From the NCBI RefSeq assembly GCF_002224675.1, contig NZ_NMPZ01000001.1:62001-126000 (forward strand): DNA of 64,000 nucleotides, written 5' to 3'. A program made the position numbers and the translations under genes. Positions 8,846-18,167 of this stretch are shown piece after piece. The notes beneath the pieces were generated by a model that was not told where the DNA came from, ran no database searches, and worked only from the letters and a program-made list of their open reading frames with translations. Each line of letters begins with the position of its first letter. Position 1 is the stretch's first letter. Source of the DNA: Segatella copri. Its GTDB lineage: Bacteria > Bacteroidota > Bacteroidia > Bacteroidales > Bacteroidaceae.

Positions 8846-9067
8846 TTAACCTACGGCATTGTAGCCATTGGTAGAGTTCTTACGCATAATGTCGCGGATG
8901 TTCATCTCCTTGAAACCCTCGGCACGCTTCTGCTCCTCCAACTCTTTCTCTTCCTCGATATCCTTCTCGGAACGGGTAAAGGTGAAGGTCTTGTACTTAA
9001 ATTCTGCGATAGCCCAACCTACGAGTGCTACCACGATTAATGCGAATAATCCTACTACTGCGTTCAT
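8846..9067 (-). CDS. small single-pass membrane protein, function unknown
   Basis: 73 residues: an N-terminal hydrophobic helix (AVVGLFALIVVALVGWAIAEF) followed by a highly charged segment rich in Glu and Lys (EKDIEEEKELEEQKRAEGFK) likely to form a coiled coil or long helix, and a polar tail. I do not recognise a family. It lies 32 bases downstream of the acidic-tail protein gene on the same strand and is probably co-transcribed with it. Confidence 0.65.
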   Translation of the reverse strand: MNAVVGLFALIVVALVGWAIAEFKYKTFTFTRSEKDIEEEKELEEQKRAEGFKEMNIRDIMRKNSTNGYNAVG

Positions 9068-9099
9068 TTCTTTCTCCTTATTATATAATAATGTATATT

Positions 9100-9906
9100 T
9101 TAATAATCGTCATCAGCTACGTCTTCTGCGTCATCGAGTCCCAGGTTCTCTGGATCCTCGAAGGTAGTACGGTAGCTTTCCTCGGTGAGCTTGTCGTCAT
9201 CGAATGCATCATCGTCCTCATCTGGATCATTGTAGTGATCCTCAATCTCTGGTGCATCCTCATCGTCTTCGTCACGGTCCAGCAGGTCTTCGTCGCGGTC
9301 CATGTCTTCATCCATAAACTTCATGCGGATCTTCTCCTGCTTTGGCTTCTCCTTGGCAAAGATAGCCTCTACCCAGGTGCCCTTTGGTACTACGAGTACT
9401 TCGTAGTCATCAGCAATCTTCTTCTCGTAGAGACCACCTGGTTTCTTGAGGCGGTCCTTTGGAAGGGTAGTGGTACTGATGTCGAAACCGCTCTCGATGA
9501 TGTCCTTGATGCTCTGAGACAGACTATCCCAGCCACCGCCAAAGTTACGCTCCAGCACTTCGATGAGCTTGGTAGCAGTTATATGGCCGATGTTCTCATA
9601 GGTGAGGTCAGTCACACGCATGATAGGACGCTTCTTGATGGCATACTTCTCGTTCTTGTCGTCGATACGGAAGGTACCGATCTTGAAGCCACGGTCTATC
9701 AACTTATCGAGCACTTCAGTACGGTCAATCTTGACTGGCTCAATCTCGAAAGCACTACGAATGATGTCGAGGTATCTACGCTGATTGTCCTTCAGGTCGT
9801 TGTCTTTCTCGGCAGCTTCCCAGAGACGGAAAACATCATTCTCCTGGAGATCCCAGACACTGCTCTTGGTCAATGTCTTGAGGGTGATATTTTTTTCATT
9901 TTTCAT
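9100..9906 (-). CDS. conserved hypothetical protein with very acidic C-terminal tail
   Basis: 268 residues, no signal peptide. The first 200 residues look like a folded cytosolic protein (mixed helices; motifs GFKIGTFRIDDKNEKYAIKK and FGGGWDSLSQSIKDII near residue 125). The last 70 residues are mostly Asp and Glu, plainly disordered and strongly negative. I do not recognise a function; acidic tails often bind basic partners or RNA polymerase, but that would be speculation. Followed by the small membrane protein gene. A full promoter precedes it. Confidence 0.7.
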   Translation of the reverse strand: MKNEKNITLKTLTKSSVWDLQENDVFRLWEAAEKDNDLKDNQRRYLDIIRSAFEIEPVKIDRTEVLDKLIDRGFKIGTFRIDDKNEKYAIKKRPIMRVTDLTYENIGHITATKLIEVLERNFGGGWDSLSQSIKDIIESGFDISTTTLPKDRLKKPGGLYEKKIADDYEVLVVPKGTWVEAIFAKEKPKQEKIRMKFMDEDMDRDEDLLDRDEDDEDAPEIEDHYNDPDEDDDAFDDDKLTEESYRTTFEDPENLGLDDAEDVADDDY

Positions 9907-9926
9907 TGTTGTACGTATTTTGATTG

Positions 9927-9958
9927 CAAAAGTAAGTACTTCTTTTTATATATCCAAA
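9927..9958 (-). promoter_or_regulatory. promoter of the acidic-tail protein gene
   Basis: Minus-strand TTTG (9955-9958), 20 bases, TACTTTTG (9927-9934), about 20 bases ahead of the ATG at 9906. Confidence 0.75.
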
Positions 9959-10037
9959 TTTTCGAGCTTATTTTTTTGCTTTTATGCATTTTTTTTCTTT
10001 TATCCTAAAAACTTATGCGTGTTTCGTTTTTTTTCAT

Positions 10038-10045
10038 TACCTTTG
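10038..10045 (+). promoter_or_regulatory. TAnnTTTG element ahead of rarA
   Basis: TACCTTTG about 20 bases upstream of the rarA ATG. The upstream box is only T-rich, not a clear TTTG. Confidence 0.55.
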
Positions 10046-10064
10046 TGGCGAAAAAATAATTGAT

Positions 10065-11342
10065 ATGAGTGAACCATTAGCTGAAAGAATGAGACCTCGC
10101 TCGCTCGCCGATTATGTCGGACAGAAGCATCTGGTAGGCGAGGGTGCCGTGCTGCGCAAGATGATAGACGCAGGGCGCATATCCTCTTTTATTCTCTGGG
10201 GACCTCCGGGAGTGGGCAAGACTACTTTGGCGCAGATAGTAGCCCAAACCCTGAAGGTCCCTTTCTACACCCTTTCTGCCGTTACCAGTGGCGTAAAGGA
10301 TGTGCGCGAGGTGATAGAGAGAGCGAAGAGTGGCAGATTCTTCAATTCTGCTTCTCCTATCTTGTTTATTGATGAGATTCATCGCTTCTCCAAGAGTCAG
10401 CAGGACTCTCTGCTGGGGGCGGTGGAGAAGGGTATTGTCACCCTGATTGGTGCTACCACGGAAAATCCCTCTTTCGAGGTGATCCGTCCGCTCCTTTCCC
10501 GTTGCCAGCTCTATGTGCTCAAACCGTTGGAGAAGGAAGACCTGGAGGGGCTCCTGCAGCGTGCCATCACCGAGGATGTGGAACTCAAGCAGAAGAAGAT
10601 AGAGTTGAAGGAAACCGCTGCCATGCTCCGCTTCAGTGGCGGTGATGCCCGGAAACTGCTCAATATCCTGGAACTGGTGGTGGAATCTGCAGGCAGCGAT
10701 GAAGTGGTTATCACCGATAAGATGGTAGAGGAACAGTTGCAGCAGAATCCGCTGGCTTATGATAAGCAGGGCGAGATGCATTATGACATCATCTCTGCCT
10801 TCATCAAGAGTATTCGAGGCAGTGACCCTGATGCGGCGCTCTACTGGATGGCGCGTATGATAGAGGGCGGCGAAGATCCGCAGTTTATCGCCCGGAGAGT
10901 GGTGATCAGTGCAAGCGAGGATGTGGGGCTGGCGAATCCGAATGCGCTCCTGCTGGCGAATGCAGCCTTCGATACGGTGATGAAGATAGGCTGGCCTGAG
11001 GCAAGGATTGCACTTGCCGAAGCGGTGGTGTATCTGGCTACCAGTCCGAAGAGCAACAGTGCATATCTGGGAATCAATGACGCCATTGCCACGGTGAAGC
11101 AGACCGGTAATCTGCCTGTGCCGCTGCATATCCGCAATGCACCTACCAAACTGATGAAAGACCTGGGCTATCATGATGGCTATAAATATCCTCACGATTA
11201 TCCGGGACATTTCACCGAACAGCAATATCTACCTGATGAGCTGAAAGACGCCAGATTCTGGCATCCGCAGCATTCTCCTTCAGAAGAACGACTCTATAAC
11301 TGGATGGTTACCTGCTGGGGAGAAAGATTCAAGAACTGCTAG
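10065..11342 (+). CDS. rarA: replication-associated recombination protein A (AAA+ ATPase)
   Basis: 425 residues. The start at 10065 gives [23 protein letters not shown], the normal RarA/MgsA/WRNIP1 N-terminus; the open frame upstream runs through the promoter. Walker [10 protein letters not shown] is near residue 46, Walker [10 protein letters not shown] near 101 and sensor-1 GATTENPSF near 130, followed by the tetramerisation and MgsA C-terminal domains ([19 protein letters not shown]). RarA acts at stalled replication forks together with SSB. Single gene with its own promoter. Confidence 0.93.
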   Translation: MSEPLAERMRPRSLADYVGQKHLVGEGAVLRKMIDAGRISSFILWGPPGVGKTTLAQIVAQTLKVPFYTLSAVTSGVKDVREVIERAKSGRFFNSASPILFIDEIHRFSKSQQDSLLGAVEKGIVTLIGATTENPSFEVIRPLLSRCQLYVLKPLEKEDLEGLLQRAITEDVELKQKKIELKETAAMLRFSGGDARKLLNILELVVESAGSDEVVITDKMVEEQLQQNPLAYDKQGEMHYDIISAFIKSIRGSDPDAALYWMARMIEGGEDPQFIARRVVISASEDVGLANPNALLLANAAFDTVMKIGWPEARIALAEAVVYLATSPKSNSAYLGINDAIATVKQTGNLPVPLHIRNAPTKLMKDLGYHDGYKYPHDYPGHFTEQQYLPDELKDARFWHPQHSPSEERLYNWMVTCWGERFKNC

Positions 11343-11454
11343 GCGTTCCGACGGATTTGCAATCTTACCTGTTGGGGGTAGCCGTTCCGACGGATTTGCA
11401 ATCCGTCGTTAAAAAATGTTCGACCTTTTAAAACCGGGGGATTTGAAATCCCCC
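11343..11454 (+). repeat. REP-like palindromic repeats after rarA
   Basis: Two copies of a cgttccgacggatttgcaat unit (about 11344-11363 and 11382-11401). The second copy continues into a perfect acggatttgcaatccgt hairpin (11390-11406). A second hairpin of similar design, ggggg-atttgaaat-ccccc, is at 11436-11454. The shared 'purine-rich arm, atttgcaat-like loop, arm' layout suggests related repetitive extragenic palindromes. The first unit abuts the rarA stop codon. Confidence 0.6.
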
Positions 11455-11479
11455 ACATCAAATAATTTATTACGAGAAA

Positions 11480-12130
11480 ATGACTATTCATCAAGACCCG
11501 GAACTAGTGATGACACTCCAGAGCGTCATCGAGTTCATTGGAACCTTTGCATTTGCCCTTTCGGGCATCAGACTTGCCGCCAGCAAGCATTATGATTGGC
11601 TGGGCGGATTTGTGTGTGGTGTGGCTGTAGCTATCGGAGGCGGAACCATCCGCGACGTGATGCTGGGCTTGAATCCTTTCTGGATGTCGAGTCCTATCTA
11701 TCTTCTGTTTACGTTCTTGGCCCAACTGGTGGTAATTGTGTGCCATCATTATCTGAAGCGTCTGGACAATACCTGGTTTCTTTTCGATACCCTCGGTTTG
11801 GCGCTTTTTAATATCGCCGGAATCCAGAAGACCCTCGATTGTGGTTTCCCATTCTGGGTAGCTATCATTATGGGATGTATCACGGGCTCCTTTGGGGGAG
11901 TGATCCGCGATGTGCTTCTCAACGAGGAACCGGTTATCTTCCGCAAGGAGATCTATGCAATGGCTTGTGTGTTGGGCGGTCTGGTTTACTGGGCATTCAG
12001 CTATCTGGGCTTGAGCCTCTATGTTACAGTGATTGCCTCCTTCCTCACCGTCTGCATCATCCGCCTGCTCGCCGTGAAATACCATATCTCGCTGCCTACG
12101 CTGCGTGATGAGGAGGATAAGAAAGAATAA
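11480..12130 (+). CDS. TRIC/UPF0126 family membrane protein (YadS/YicG-like)
   Basis: 216 residues with about seven hydrophobic helices arranged as two repeats of the UPF0126 domain. The duplicated GGGTIRDVMLG (near residue 53) and GSFGGVIRDVLLNEEP (near 138) motifs are diagnostic. Bacterial members have been described as glycine transporters or trimeric cation channels; which applies here is not visible. Inner membrane. The second ATG ten codons in is an equally plausible start. Confidence 0.85.
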   Translation: MTIHQDPELVMTLQSVIEFIGTFAFALSGIRLAASKHYDWLGGFVCGVAVAIGGGTIRDVMLGLNPFWMSSPIYLLFTFLAQLVVIVCHHYLKRLDNTWFLFDTLGLALFNIAGIQKTLDCGFPFWVAIIMGCITGSFGGVIRDVLLNEEPVIFRKEIYAMACVLGGLVYWAFSYLGLSLYVTVIASFLTVCIIRLLAVKYHISLPTLRDEEDKKE

Positions 12131-12171
12131 TTTAGAATGAAACAATAACATTAAACGATAAACACTAATTA

Positions 12172-13683
12172 ATGAGAAGAGAGAAAATCTTAGGAATGTT
12201 GATTTTGGCGATGATGCTGATGTTTCAGACTTCATCCCTGATGGCACAGAACAAACGTGAATTCCGTGGCGCCTGGATCCAGTGTGTCAACGGACAGTAT
12301 TTGGGTAAATCAACCCAGCAGATCCAGTCGATGCTCACCAAGCAACTTGACGAATTGCAGAAGGATGGCGTGAATGCCATCATCTTCCAGGTACGTGCCG
12401 AATGTGATGCCCTTTATCAGAGTGATCTTGAACCTTGGAGCAAGTTCCTCACCGGTGTCCAGGGCAAGGCTCCATCGCCTTATTGGGATCCGCTGGAGTG
12501 GATGGTTGAGCAGTGTCATCAGCGTGGAATGGAGATTCATGCCTGGATCAATCCTTATCGTGCCAAGCATGGTTCTACCTCGTTCTCCCAGGTATCATCC
12601 CAGAGCGTGGTGAAGAAGCATCCGAACCTCTGTTTCAACTATGATAATCTCGTGCTTCTCAATCCGGCACTTCAGGAGGCTGCAGATTATACCTGTCAGG
12701 TGGCTGCTGATATCGTGAGCCGTTATGATATCGATGGTTTTCATATCGACGACTACTTCTATCCTTATCCGGTAGCTGGCAAGCAGATTCCTGATCAGCA
12801 GATGTATGCAGCCAATCCTCGTGGATTCCGTAATATCGGCGATTGGAGAAGAGATAATGTGAGCCGGTTCGTCAAGCAGTTGGGTGAAACCATCCATCGT
12901 GTCAAGCCTTGGGTGAAGTTCGGCGTTTCTCCTTTCGGTATCTATCGCAACCGGAAAAACTCTCCGATCGGATCTCAGACTTTCGGTCTTCAGAACTATG
13001 ATGATCTCTATGCAGATGTTCTCCTCTGGGTAAACAATGGCTTCATCGATTACTGTGTGCCTCAGATCTATTGGGAGATAGGTAACAAGGCGGCAGATTA
13101 CAAGACCCTCATCCAGTGGTGGAACAAGTATGCTGGCAACCGTCCTCTTTATATAGGTGAGGATATCGAGCGTACGGCGAAGTTTGCCGATCCTACAAAT
13201 CCGAAGAGTCATCAGCTGCCAGCCAAGCATCGCCTTCACCAGCAGATGAATAATGTACAGGGCACTGTGCTCTGGTATGCCAAGACTGCAGCAGACAATG
13301 TTGGCAACATCGGACATACTCTGCGCGATTATTACTGGAAATATCCTTCGCTTCCTCCATTGATGCCGTTCCTCGACGATAAGGCGCCAAAGGGTGTGAA
13401 GAGTCTGAAGATGGAGTGGACAGAGAAGGGACCACTGCTTACCTGGAAGGCTCCAAAGGCAAAGAAGAAGAAATGGGGCGATGTAGCCAACCGTTTTGCC
13501 ATCTACCGTTTTGAAAAGGGAGCGCCTGTGAATCTCAATGATGTCTCCGCTCTCCAGGCTGTTGTTTACGATACTACCTATCCGATACCATACGTAAAGG
13601 ATCAGAAATATACCTATGTCGTTACTGCACTCGATCGCGTAGGTAATGAGAGTAAGGCTAAGAAGAAAACCGTTTCGCTTTAG
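12172..13683 (+). CDS. exported GHL10 (DUF187/YngK-type) glycoside hydrolase-like protein
   Basis: 503 residues with a signal peptide (cleavage after SSLMA). Residues 28-345 form the DUF187/GHL10 TIM-barrel domain: EFRGAWIQCVNGQY start, QVRAECDALYQS, HAWINPYRAKH and DGFHIDDYFYPYP with the conserved acidic pair. The last 100 residues look like a fibronectin type III module (YAIYRFEKG... YTYVVTALDRVGNES). YngK-type relatives act on cell-wall or other polysaccharides; substrate unknown. Periplasmic or surface location. Its stop codon lies inside the terminator hairpin. Confidence 0.85.
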   Translation: MRREKILGMLILAMMLMFQTSSLMAQNKREFRGAWIQCVNGQYLGKSTQQIQSMLTKQLDELQKDGVNAIIFQVRAECDALYQSDLEPWSKFLTGVQGKAPSPYWDPLEWMVEQCHQRGMEIHAWINPYRAKHGSTSFSQVSSQSVVKKHPNLCFNYDNLVLLNPALQEAADYTCQVAADIVSRYDIDGFHIDDYFYPYPVAGKQIPDQQMYAANPRGFRNIGDWRRDNVSRFVKQLGETIHRVKPWVKFGVSPFGIYRNRKNSPIGSQTFGLQNYDDLYADVLLWVNNGFIDYCVPQIYWEIGNKAADYKTLIQWWNKYAGNRPLYIGEDIERTAKFADPTNPKSHQLPAKHRLHQQMNNVQGTVLWYAKTAADNVGNIGHTLRDYYWKYPSLPPLMPFLDDKAPKGVKSLKMEWTEKGPLLTWKAPKAKKKKWGDVANRFAIYRFEKGAPVNLNDVSALQAVVYDTTYPIPYVKDQKYTYVVTALDRVGNESKAKKKTVSL

Positions 13684-13700
13684 GCGAAGCGGTTTTTCTT
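13666..13700 (+). terminator. terminator overlapping the end of the GHL10 gene
   Basis: AAAACCG-TTTCGC and GGCGAA-GCGGTTTTT arms surround the TAG stop codon, followed by a T-rich tract. Part of the right arm with its T run (gcggtttttcttgtt) is repeated about 30 bases downstream without a left arm. Confidence 0.8.
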
Positions 13701-13806
13701 GTTTCTGTCATTCTGATTCAGAGCGGTTTTTCTTGTTAAAAGCCTGGAATTGTACCTTTATCCATAAAAAAACACTAAAAAGATTCAGTATCTCAAATTT
13801 TATTTG

Positions 13807-13814
13807 TACTTTTG
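13807..13814 (+). promoter_or_regulatory. TAnnTTTG element ahead of the GH109 gene
   Basis: TACTTTTG, giving a leader of about 140 nt before the ATG at 13958. The leader contains a stem between cagc-ttccatt (about 13826) and aatgga-gctg (about 13863-13874). Confidence 0.5.
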
Positions 13815-13957
13815 CAGAGTCATTTCAGCGTTCCATTTGTTTTCTAATGCAACACTAAGATGAATGGAGTGCTGATTTGAGAGAATTGCTGAGAAAACTA
13901 GATGTTGATCAGAACCTAATTAATTATTACTAACAGTAAGTGTTGCTAACTTTAGGG

Positions 13958-15601
13958 ATGAAAATTAAGAGTTTTTTAATGGCAGCCTTGGCGGCATTTT
14001 CTTTGTCGGCTAGTGCTCAGTCTTTGTCTCCAGGCACCAAGTGGCATTGGGACAAGGGTACAATCGTTGTGGAGACACCAGAGCGTCCTGCAGGACAGCA
14101 GAATGTTTTGGGATTGACGGCTCCTAAGTTGAAGACAGTACGTGTGGGCTTTGTCGGTCTCGGTATGCGTGGTCCTTGGGCAGTAATGCGTTTCTGCCAC
14201 ATTCCAGGTGTAGAGATCGTTGCCTTGTGCGATTACGAGGAGGCTCGTGCAGAGAAATCACAGGAGTACTTGCGCAAGCAGGGCTTGAAGCCTGCTGACA
14301 TCTATAGCGGTGAGAAGGGTTATGAGGCTTTGTGCAAGCGTTCTGACATCGACCTGGTTTATATCGCAGCCGACTGGAATCACCATTTCCCAGTTGCCAA
14401 GTTTGCGATGGAGAATGGCAAGCATACAGCCATCGAGGTTCCTAGTGCCATGAATCTGGATCAGTGCTGGAGCCTGATCAACTTGAGCGAGCAGACTCGC
14501 AAGCATTGCTTCATCTTGGAGAACTGCTGCTACGACTACTATGAGATGAATGCGCTGGCTATGGCTCAGGATGGCGTTTTCGGTGACATCATCCGTGCTG
14601 AGGGTGCTTATATCCACTGTCTCGAGGACTTCTGGGATGCTTACTGGAAGGATCCGGCTGACAATGACAAGGACAACCTCCACTGGCGTATGAAGTATAA
14701 CATGGAAAACCGTGGTGATGTTTATCCTACTCACGGCTTGGGTCCTGTTGCTCAGTGCCTGAATATTCACCGTGGCGACCGCTTCACAACGCTCGTTGCC
14801 ATGGATACAGAGTCTTTCGTGGGTAAGGACTGGGTGAAGAACAAGAGCGGCAAGGAGTGCAAGGAGTTCCGCAATGGTGACCATACTACTACCTTGATGC
14901 GTACAGCCAAAGGTAAGGTGGTGGAGATTCAGCACAACGTGATGACTCCTCAGCCATACAACCGTCTGTTCAAGCTCACTGGTACCAAGGGTTATGCTAC
15001 CAAGTATCCTACAGAGGAGTTTGCACTCTCTGGCGAGGCGCTCAAGGGTATAGGTGCTCCTCAGATGGATAACCTCAATGCTCATGGTTTCATGAACAAG
15101 GAGCAGAAGGAAGCTTTGATCAAGAAGTATTATCACCCTATCTTGAAGAAGTATGGTGAACTGGGCCGTCAGATGGGTCATGGTGGTATGGACTTCATTA
15201 TGGACTCTCGTCTGGTTTACTGCTTGCAGAATGGTTTGCCATTGGATATGGATGTTTATGATTTGGCAGAGTGGTGTTCTTTGGCTGAGTTGGGTGCTCT
15301 TTCTATGGACAACAACAGCGCTGCCGTTACCTTCCCAGACTTCACCCGTGGTTTCTGGAACAAGCAGGATGGTTACAAGCATCAATATGCTTCTCCTGAG
15401 GCTGAGGCTGCTACAGAGGCTGCCGCTGCTGCTTATACCAAGTCACAGAAGGAGGCTACTGCTAAGTTCAAGTTGTGGAACCTTTATGATGCTGTAGCTG
15501 CTGCCAAGAAGGCTAATAATGCCAAGGCTTTGAAGTCGGCTACTGCTAAGTACAACAAGGCTGTAGCTGCTGCCAAGAAGGCAATGAATGCAAAGAAGTA
15601 A
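13958..15601 (+). CDS. GH109-type NAD-dependent glycosidase (Gfo/Idh/MocA fold), exported
   Basis: About 547 residues from the ATG at 13958, which opens a signal peptide (MKIKSFLMAALAAFSLSASA). The Rossmann motif GFVGLGMRG is near residue 64, followed by the DWNHHFP and EVPSAMNLDQCW segments and the conserved HGLGPVAQ motif typical of GH109 enzymes, which use tightly bound NAD+ to hydrolyse alpha-N-acetylgalactosaminides. Odd feature: the last 100 residues are an Ala/Lys-rich helical tail with an internal duplication (AVAAAKKANNAK ... AVAAAKKAMNAK) not expected in the enzyme core. Likely acts on host or surface glycans; substrate inferred from the family. Confidence 0.85.
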   Translation: MKIKSFLMAALAAFSLSASAQSLSPGTKWHWDKGTIVVETPERPAGQQNVLGLTAPKLKTVRVGFVGLGMRGPWAVMRFCHIPGVEIVALCDYEEARAEKSQEYLRKQGLKPADIYSGEKGYEALCKRSDIDLVYIAADWNHHFPVAKFAMENGKHTAIEVPSAMNLDQCWSLINLSEQTRKHCFILENCCYDYYEMNALAMAQDGVFGDIIRAEGAYIHCLEDFWDAYWKDPADNDKDNLHWRMKYNMENRGDVYPTHGLGPVAQCLNIHRGDRFTTLVAMDTESFVGKDWVKNKSGKECKEFRNGDHTTTLMRTAKGKVVEIQHNVMTPQPYNRLFKLTGTKGYATKYPTEEFALSGEALKGIGAPQMDNLNAHGFMNKEQKEALIKKYYHPILKKYGELGRQMGHGGMDFIMDSRLVYCLQNGLPLDMDVYDLAEWCSLAELGALSMDNNSAAVTFPDFTRGFWNKQDGYKHQYASPEAEAATEAAAAAYTKSQKEATAKFKLWNLYDAVAAAKKANNAKALKSATAKYNKAVAAAKKAMNAKK

Positions 15602-15620
15602 TATCAACTCCCCATAAAAA

Positions 15621-15677
15621 ATCAATCCCGGCTCTGAGATTCTAACGATGAATCTCGGAGCCGGGATTAATTTTTTG
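15621..15677 (+). terminator. strong terminator after the GH109 gene
   Basis: A long stem, AATCCCGGCTC.GAGATT pairing with AATCTC.GAGCCGGGATT around a 9-base loop, followed by attttttg. One mismatch in the stem. Confidence 0.9.
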
Positions 15678-15694
15678 TTAAATTCTCGGAAAAA

Positions 15695-15726
15695 CTTGGT
15701 CGTTTCGTGTATTTGATGTATATTTG
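15695..15726 (+). promoter_or_regulatory. promoter of the protease-NfeD-SPFH operon
   Basis: CTTG at 15695-15698, 20 bases, TATATTTG at 15719-15726; leader of roughly 50 nt to the M48 gene. Confidence 0.7.
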
Positions 15727-15785
15727 CAAATCATAAGATAAGTATTTCTTGCAAATAGAATATATAACTTAAGAGAAGATAGAAA

Positions 15786-16685
15786 ATGAAACGGATTAAG
15801 GTTTTAGTTTTTAGTATGTTGGCTGCCATGATGCTTGCATCTTGCGGTACAACGCAGAAGGTGCCTCTTACGGGTCGCACCCATCGCATCTCTGTCTCAG
15901 ATGCACAGGTGTTGAGCTTGTCTAATCAGGAATATACCAAGTACATGGCTTCGGCTAAGAAATCTACCAATGCAGCGAAGACTGCGCAGGTGGTAAGAGT
16001 AGGAAAGCGACTGGCTGCTGCCGTGGAAACTTATCTCAAGGAGAACGGATACGCCAATGATCTGCAGAACTATTCCTGGGAATTCAACCTCGTTCAGGAC
16101 AACAGTGTGAATGCCTTCTGTATGCCTGGCGGAAAGATTGTGGTATATGAGGGCTTGCTCCCAGTGGCTTCCAGCGATAACTCGCTTGCCATCGTACTGG
16201 GTCATGAGATAGCACACGCTGTGGCTAAGCATAGTGCCGAGCAGCTTTCCAAGGCTCAGAACCAGCAGGTAGGTACCAGCATTCTGAGCGGTGTGCTGAA
16301 TCAGGCTGTAGGTAATGGAGTGGGAGATCTGGCGGGTGCCGTAGCCGGACAGTATTTCTCCTTCCGCAATCTGAAGTATTCGCGTGAAAACGAAACAGAA
16401 GCCGACTATATGGGCCTGATCTTTGCTGCGATGGCAGGCTACGATCCTCAGCAGGCTATACCTTTCTGGGAACGTATGGCTGAGGCTTCGGGCAATCAGG
16501 GCAAGAGTGATATTTTCAGCGATCACCCTTCCGATGCCAAGCGTATTGCTGCCTTGAAGGCGGCGATGCCTACTGCGCTGAAGTATTACAAGCCTCAGGG
16601 AAAGACTTCCGTATCTACTACTAAGAAAACGGGCGTCAAGACCATCAAGGCTAGCTCGCTGATGAAGAAATCAACTAAAAAATAA
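15786..16685 (+). CDS. M48-family metalloprotease lipoprotein
   Basis: 299 residues. A lipoprotein signal ends in the lipobox LASC (Cys 20). The zinc motif HEIAH is at residues 140-144, with the third ligand Glu in NETEADYMG near 205, both standard for M48 peptidases such as LoiP/BepA that act on misassembled outer-membrane proteins. The basic Lys/Thr/Ser-rich tail (last 40 residues) is likely disordered. Four bases separate it from the NfeD gene, and an SPFH gene follows, a common grouping of membrane quality-control genes. Confidence 0.88.
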   Translation: MKRIKVLVFSMLAAMMLASCGTTQKVPLTGRTHRISVSDAQVLSLSNQEYTKYMASAKKSTNAAKTAQVVRVGKRLAAAVETYLKENGYANDLQNYSWEFNLVQDNSVNAFCMPGGKIVVYEGLLPVASSDNSLAIVLGHEIAHAVAKHSAEQLSKAQNQQVGTSILSGVLNQAVGNGVGDLAGAVAGQYFSFRNLKYSRENETEADYMGLIFAAMAGYDPQQAIPFWERMAEASGNQGKSDIFSDHPSDAKRIAALKAAMPTALKYYKPQGKTSVSTTKKTGVKTIKASSLMKKSTKK

Positions 16686-16689
16686 CGAT

Positions 16690-17142
16690 ATGATGGAATA
16701 TATCTCTCAAAACCTCTGGCTATTTTGGACAGTCATCATGTTCATCTGCCTCATCCTGGAGTTGTCTTCCGGCGACTTCTACGTGACTTGTTTTGCCATC
16801 GGTGCGCTCATCAGCATACCAGTGGCTGTGATGGATGCTCCGTTCTGGGTTCAGGTAGTGGTCTGGGCGGTATGTTCCGTACTCAGTATCCTGTTGATCC
16901 GTCCGCATCTGGTAAAGGCTATCCATAGGGGAGCCGATCATCGGGAGAGTAATTCCGATGCCCTTGCCGGACAGATAGGCGAGGTGAGTGAAACCATCGT
17001 TGCCGGTGGGTATGGAAGAGTGAAGCTCGATGGTGATGACTGGAAGGCAGAAGCTCCGGGCGCTGCTGGTGATATCGCCAAGGGCACCCGTGTAAGAGTG
17101 ATGGGTCACCAGTCTATCATTCTCCAGGTAGAGAAGTGCTAG
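16690..17142 (+). CDS. NfeD family membrane protein
   Basis: 150 residues: two or three membrane helices in the first 75 residues (LWLFWTVIMFICLILELSS, VQVVVWAVCSVLSILLI), then a soluble beta-barrel (OB-fold) domain with GQIGEVSETIVAGGYGRVKLDGDDWKAEA. This is the short NfeD form lacking the ClpP-like protease part. NfeD proteins work with SPFH/stomatin partners, and one is encoded 61 bases downstream. An alternative start is the second ATG. Confidence 0.88.
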   Translation: MMEYISQNLWLFWTVIMFICLILELSSGDFYVTCFAIGALISIPVAVMDAPFWVQVVVWAVCSVLSILLIRPHLVKAIHRGADHRESNSDALAGQIGEVSETIVAGGYGRVKLDGDDWKAEAPGAAGDIAKGTRVRVMGHQSIILQVEKC

Positions 17143-17203
17143 CTTCTTTCATATTTCAGAAAAAGTGTCAGTTCAGTAGTATTCACTTAATATAGTAAAC
17201 ATC

Positions 17204-18157
17204 ATGGAAATAGGACTTTATGTATTGATTGCTCTAGTGCTGCTTGCACTGGTAGTGGTAAAGAAAACCATCGTGATCATTCCTCAGAGTGAGACCAGAA
17301 TCATCGAGCGGTTGGGTCGCTATTATGCTACCCTGAAGCCAGGTATCAACATTATCATTCCTTTCATCGACCAGGCCAAGACCATCGTGGCGATGCGTAG
17401 AGGAAGCTATACTTATACCAGCAGCATCGACCTTCGTGAACAGGTTTATGATTTCGACCGTCAGAATGTGATTACCAAGGATAATATTCAGATGCAGATC
17501 AATGCACTGCTTTATTTCCAGATTGTAGATCCTTTCAAGAGTGTTTATGAAATCAACAATCTGCCTAATGCGATAGAGAAGTTGACTCAGACTACCCTGC
17601 GTAACATCATCGGTGAGATGGAGCTCGACCAGACACTTACCTCCCGTGACACCATCAACACCAAGCTCCGTGCGGTGCTCGACGATGCCACCAACAAGTG
17701 GGGAATCAAGGTAAACCGTGTAGAGTTGCAGGATATCACTCCTCCTGAGAGTGTGCTCCAGGCGATGGAGAAGCAGATGCAGGCAGAGCGTAACAAGCGA
17801 GCTACCATCCTTACTTCAGAAGGTGAGAAGGAGAAGCAGCGTCTGCTCTCCGAAGGTGAAAAGGCGGCGATTGTCAACAAGGCTGAGGCTGCCAAGCAGC
17901 AGGCAATTCTGAGAGCTGAAGGTGAGGCTACCGCCCGCATCCGCAAGGCTGAGGCTGAGGCCATCGCCATCCAGAAGATTACCGAAGCCGTAGGACAGAG
18001 TACCAATCCTGCCAACTATCTGCTGGCACAGAAATACATTACCATGATGCAGGAAGTGGCTCAGGGTAAGGATAATAAGGTGGTTTATCTGCCATACGAG
18101 GCTACCAACCTCCTGGGATCCATCGGTGGCATCAAGGATTTGTTTAACAGTAAGTAA
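17204..18157 (+). CDS. SPFH/band 7 (stomatin/QmcA-like) membrane protein
   Basis: 317 residues: an N-terminal membrane helix (LYVLIALVLLALVVV), the band 7 domain (VIIPQSETRIIERLGRYYATLKPGIN...), then a long Glu/Ala/Lys-rich coiled coil (ERNKRATILTSEGEKEKQ, EAEAIAIQKI) and a hydrophobic C-terminal segment. Such proteins oligomerise into membrane microdomains and assist proteases. It forms an operon with M48 and NfeD; the downstream WecB-like gene begins 10 bases later. Confidence 0.92.
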   Translation: MEIGLYVLIALVLLALVVVKKTIVIIPQSETRIIERLGRYYATLKPGINIIIPFIDQAKTIVAMRRGSYTYTSSIDLREQVYDFDRQNVITKDNIQMQINALLYFQIVDPFKSVYEINNLPNAIEKLTQTTLRNIIGEMELDQTLTSRDTINTKLRAVLDDATNKWGIKVNRVELQDITPPESVLQAMEKQMQAERNKRATILTSEGEKEKQRLLSEGEKAAIVNKAEAAKQQAILRAEGEATARIRKAEAEAIAIQKITEAVGQSTNPANYLLAQKYITMMQEVAQGKDNKVVYLPYEATNLLGSIGGIKDLFNSK

Positions 18158-18167
18158 ACTAAAAAAT

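Noticed and set aside
9025..10008. Plus-strand 327-codon hydrophobic frame
   Set aside because: It is antisense to the acidic-tail protein gene; Asp/Glu codons read backwards give Ile/Val/Leu-rich pseudo-membrane sequence.
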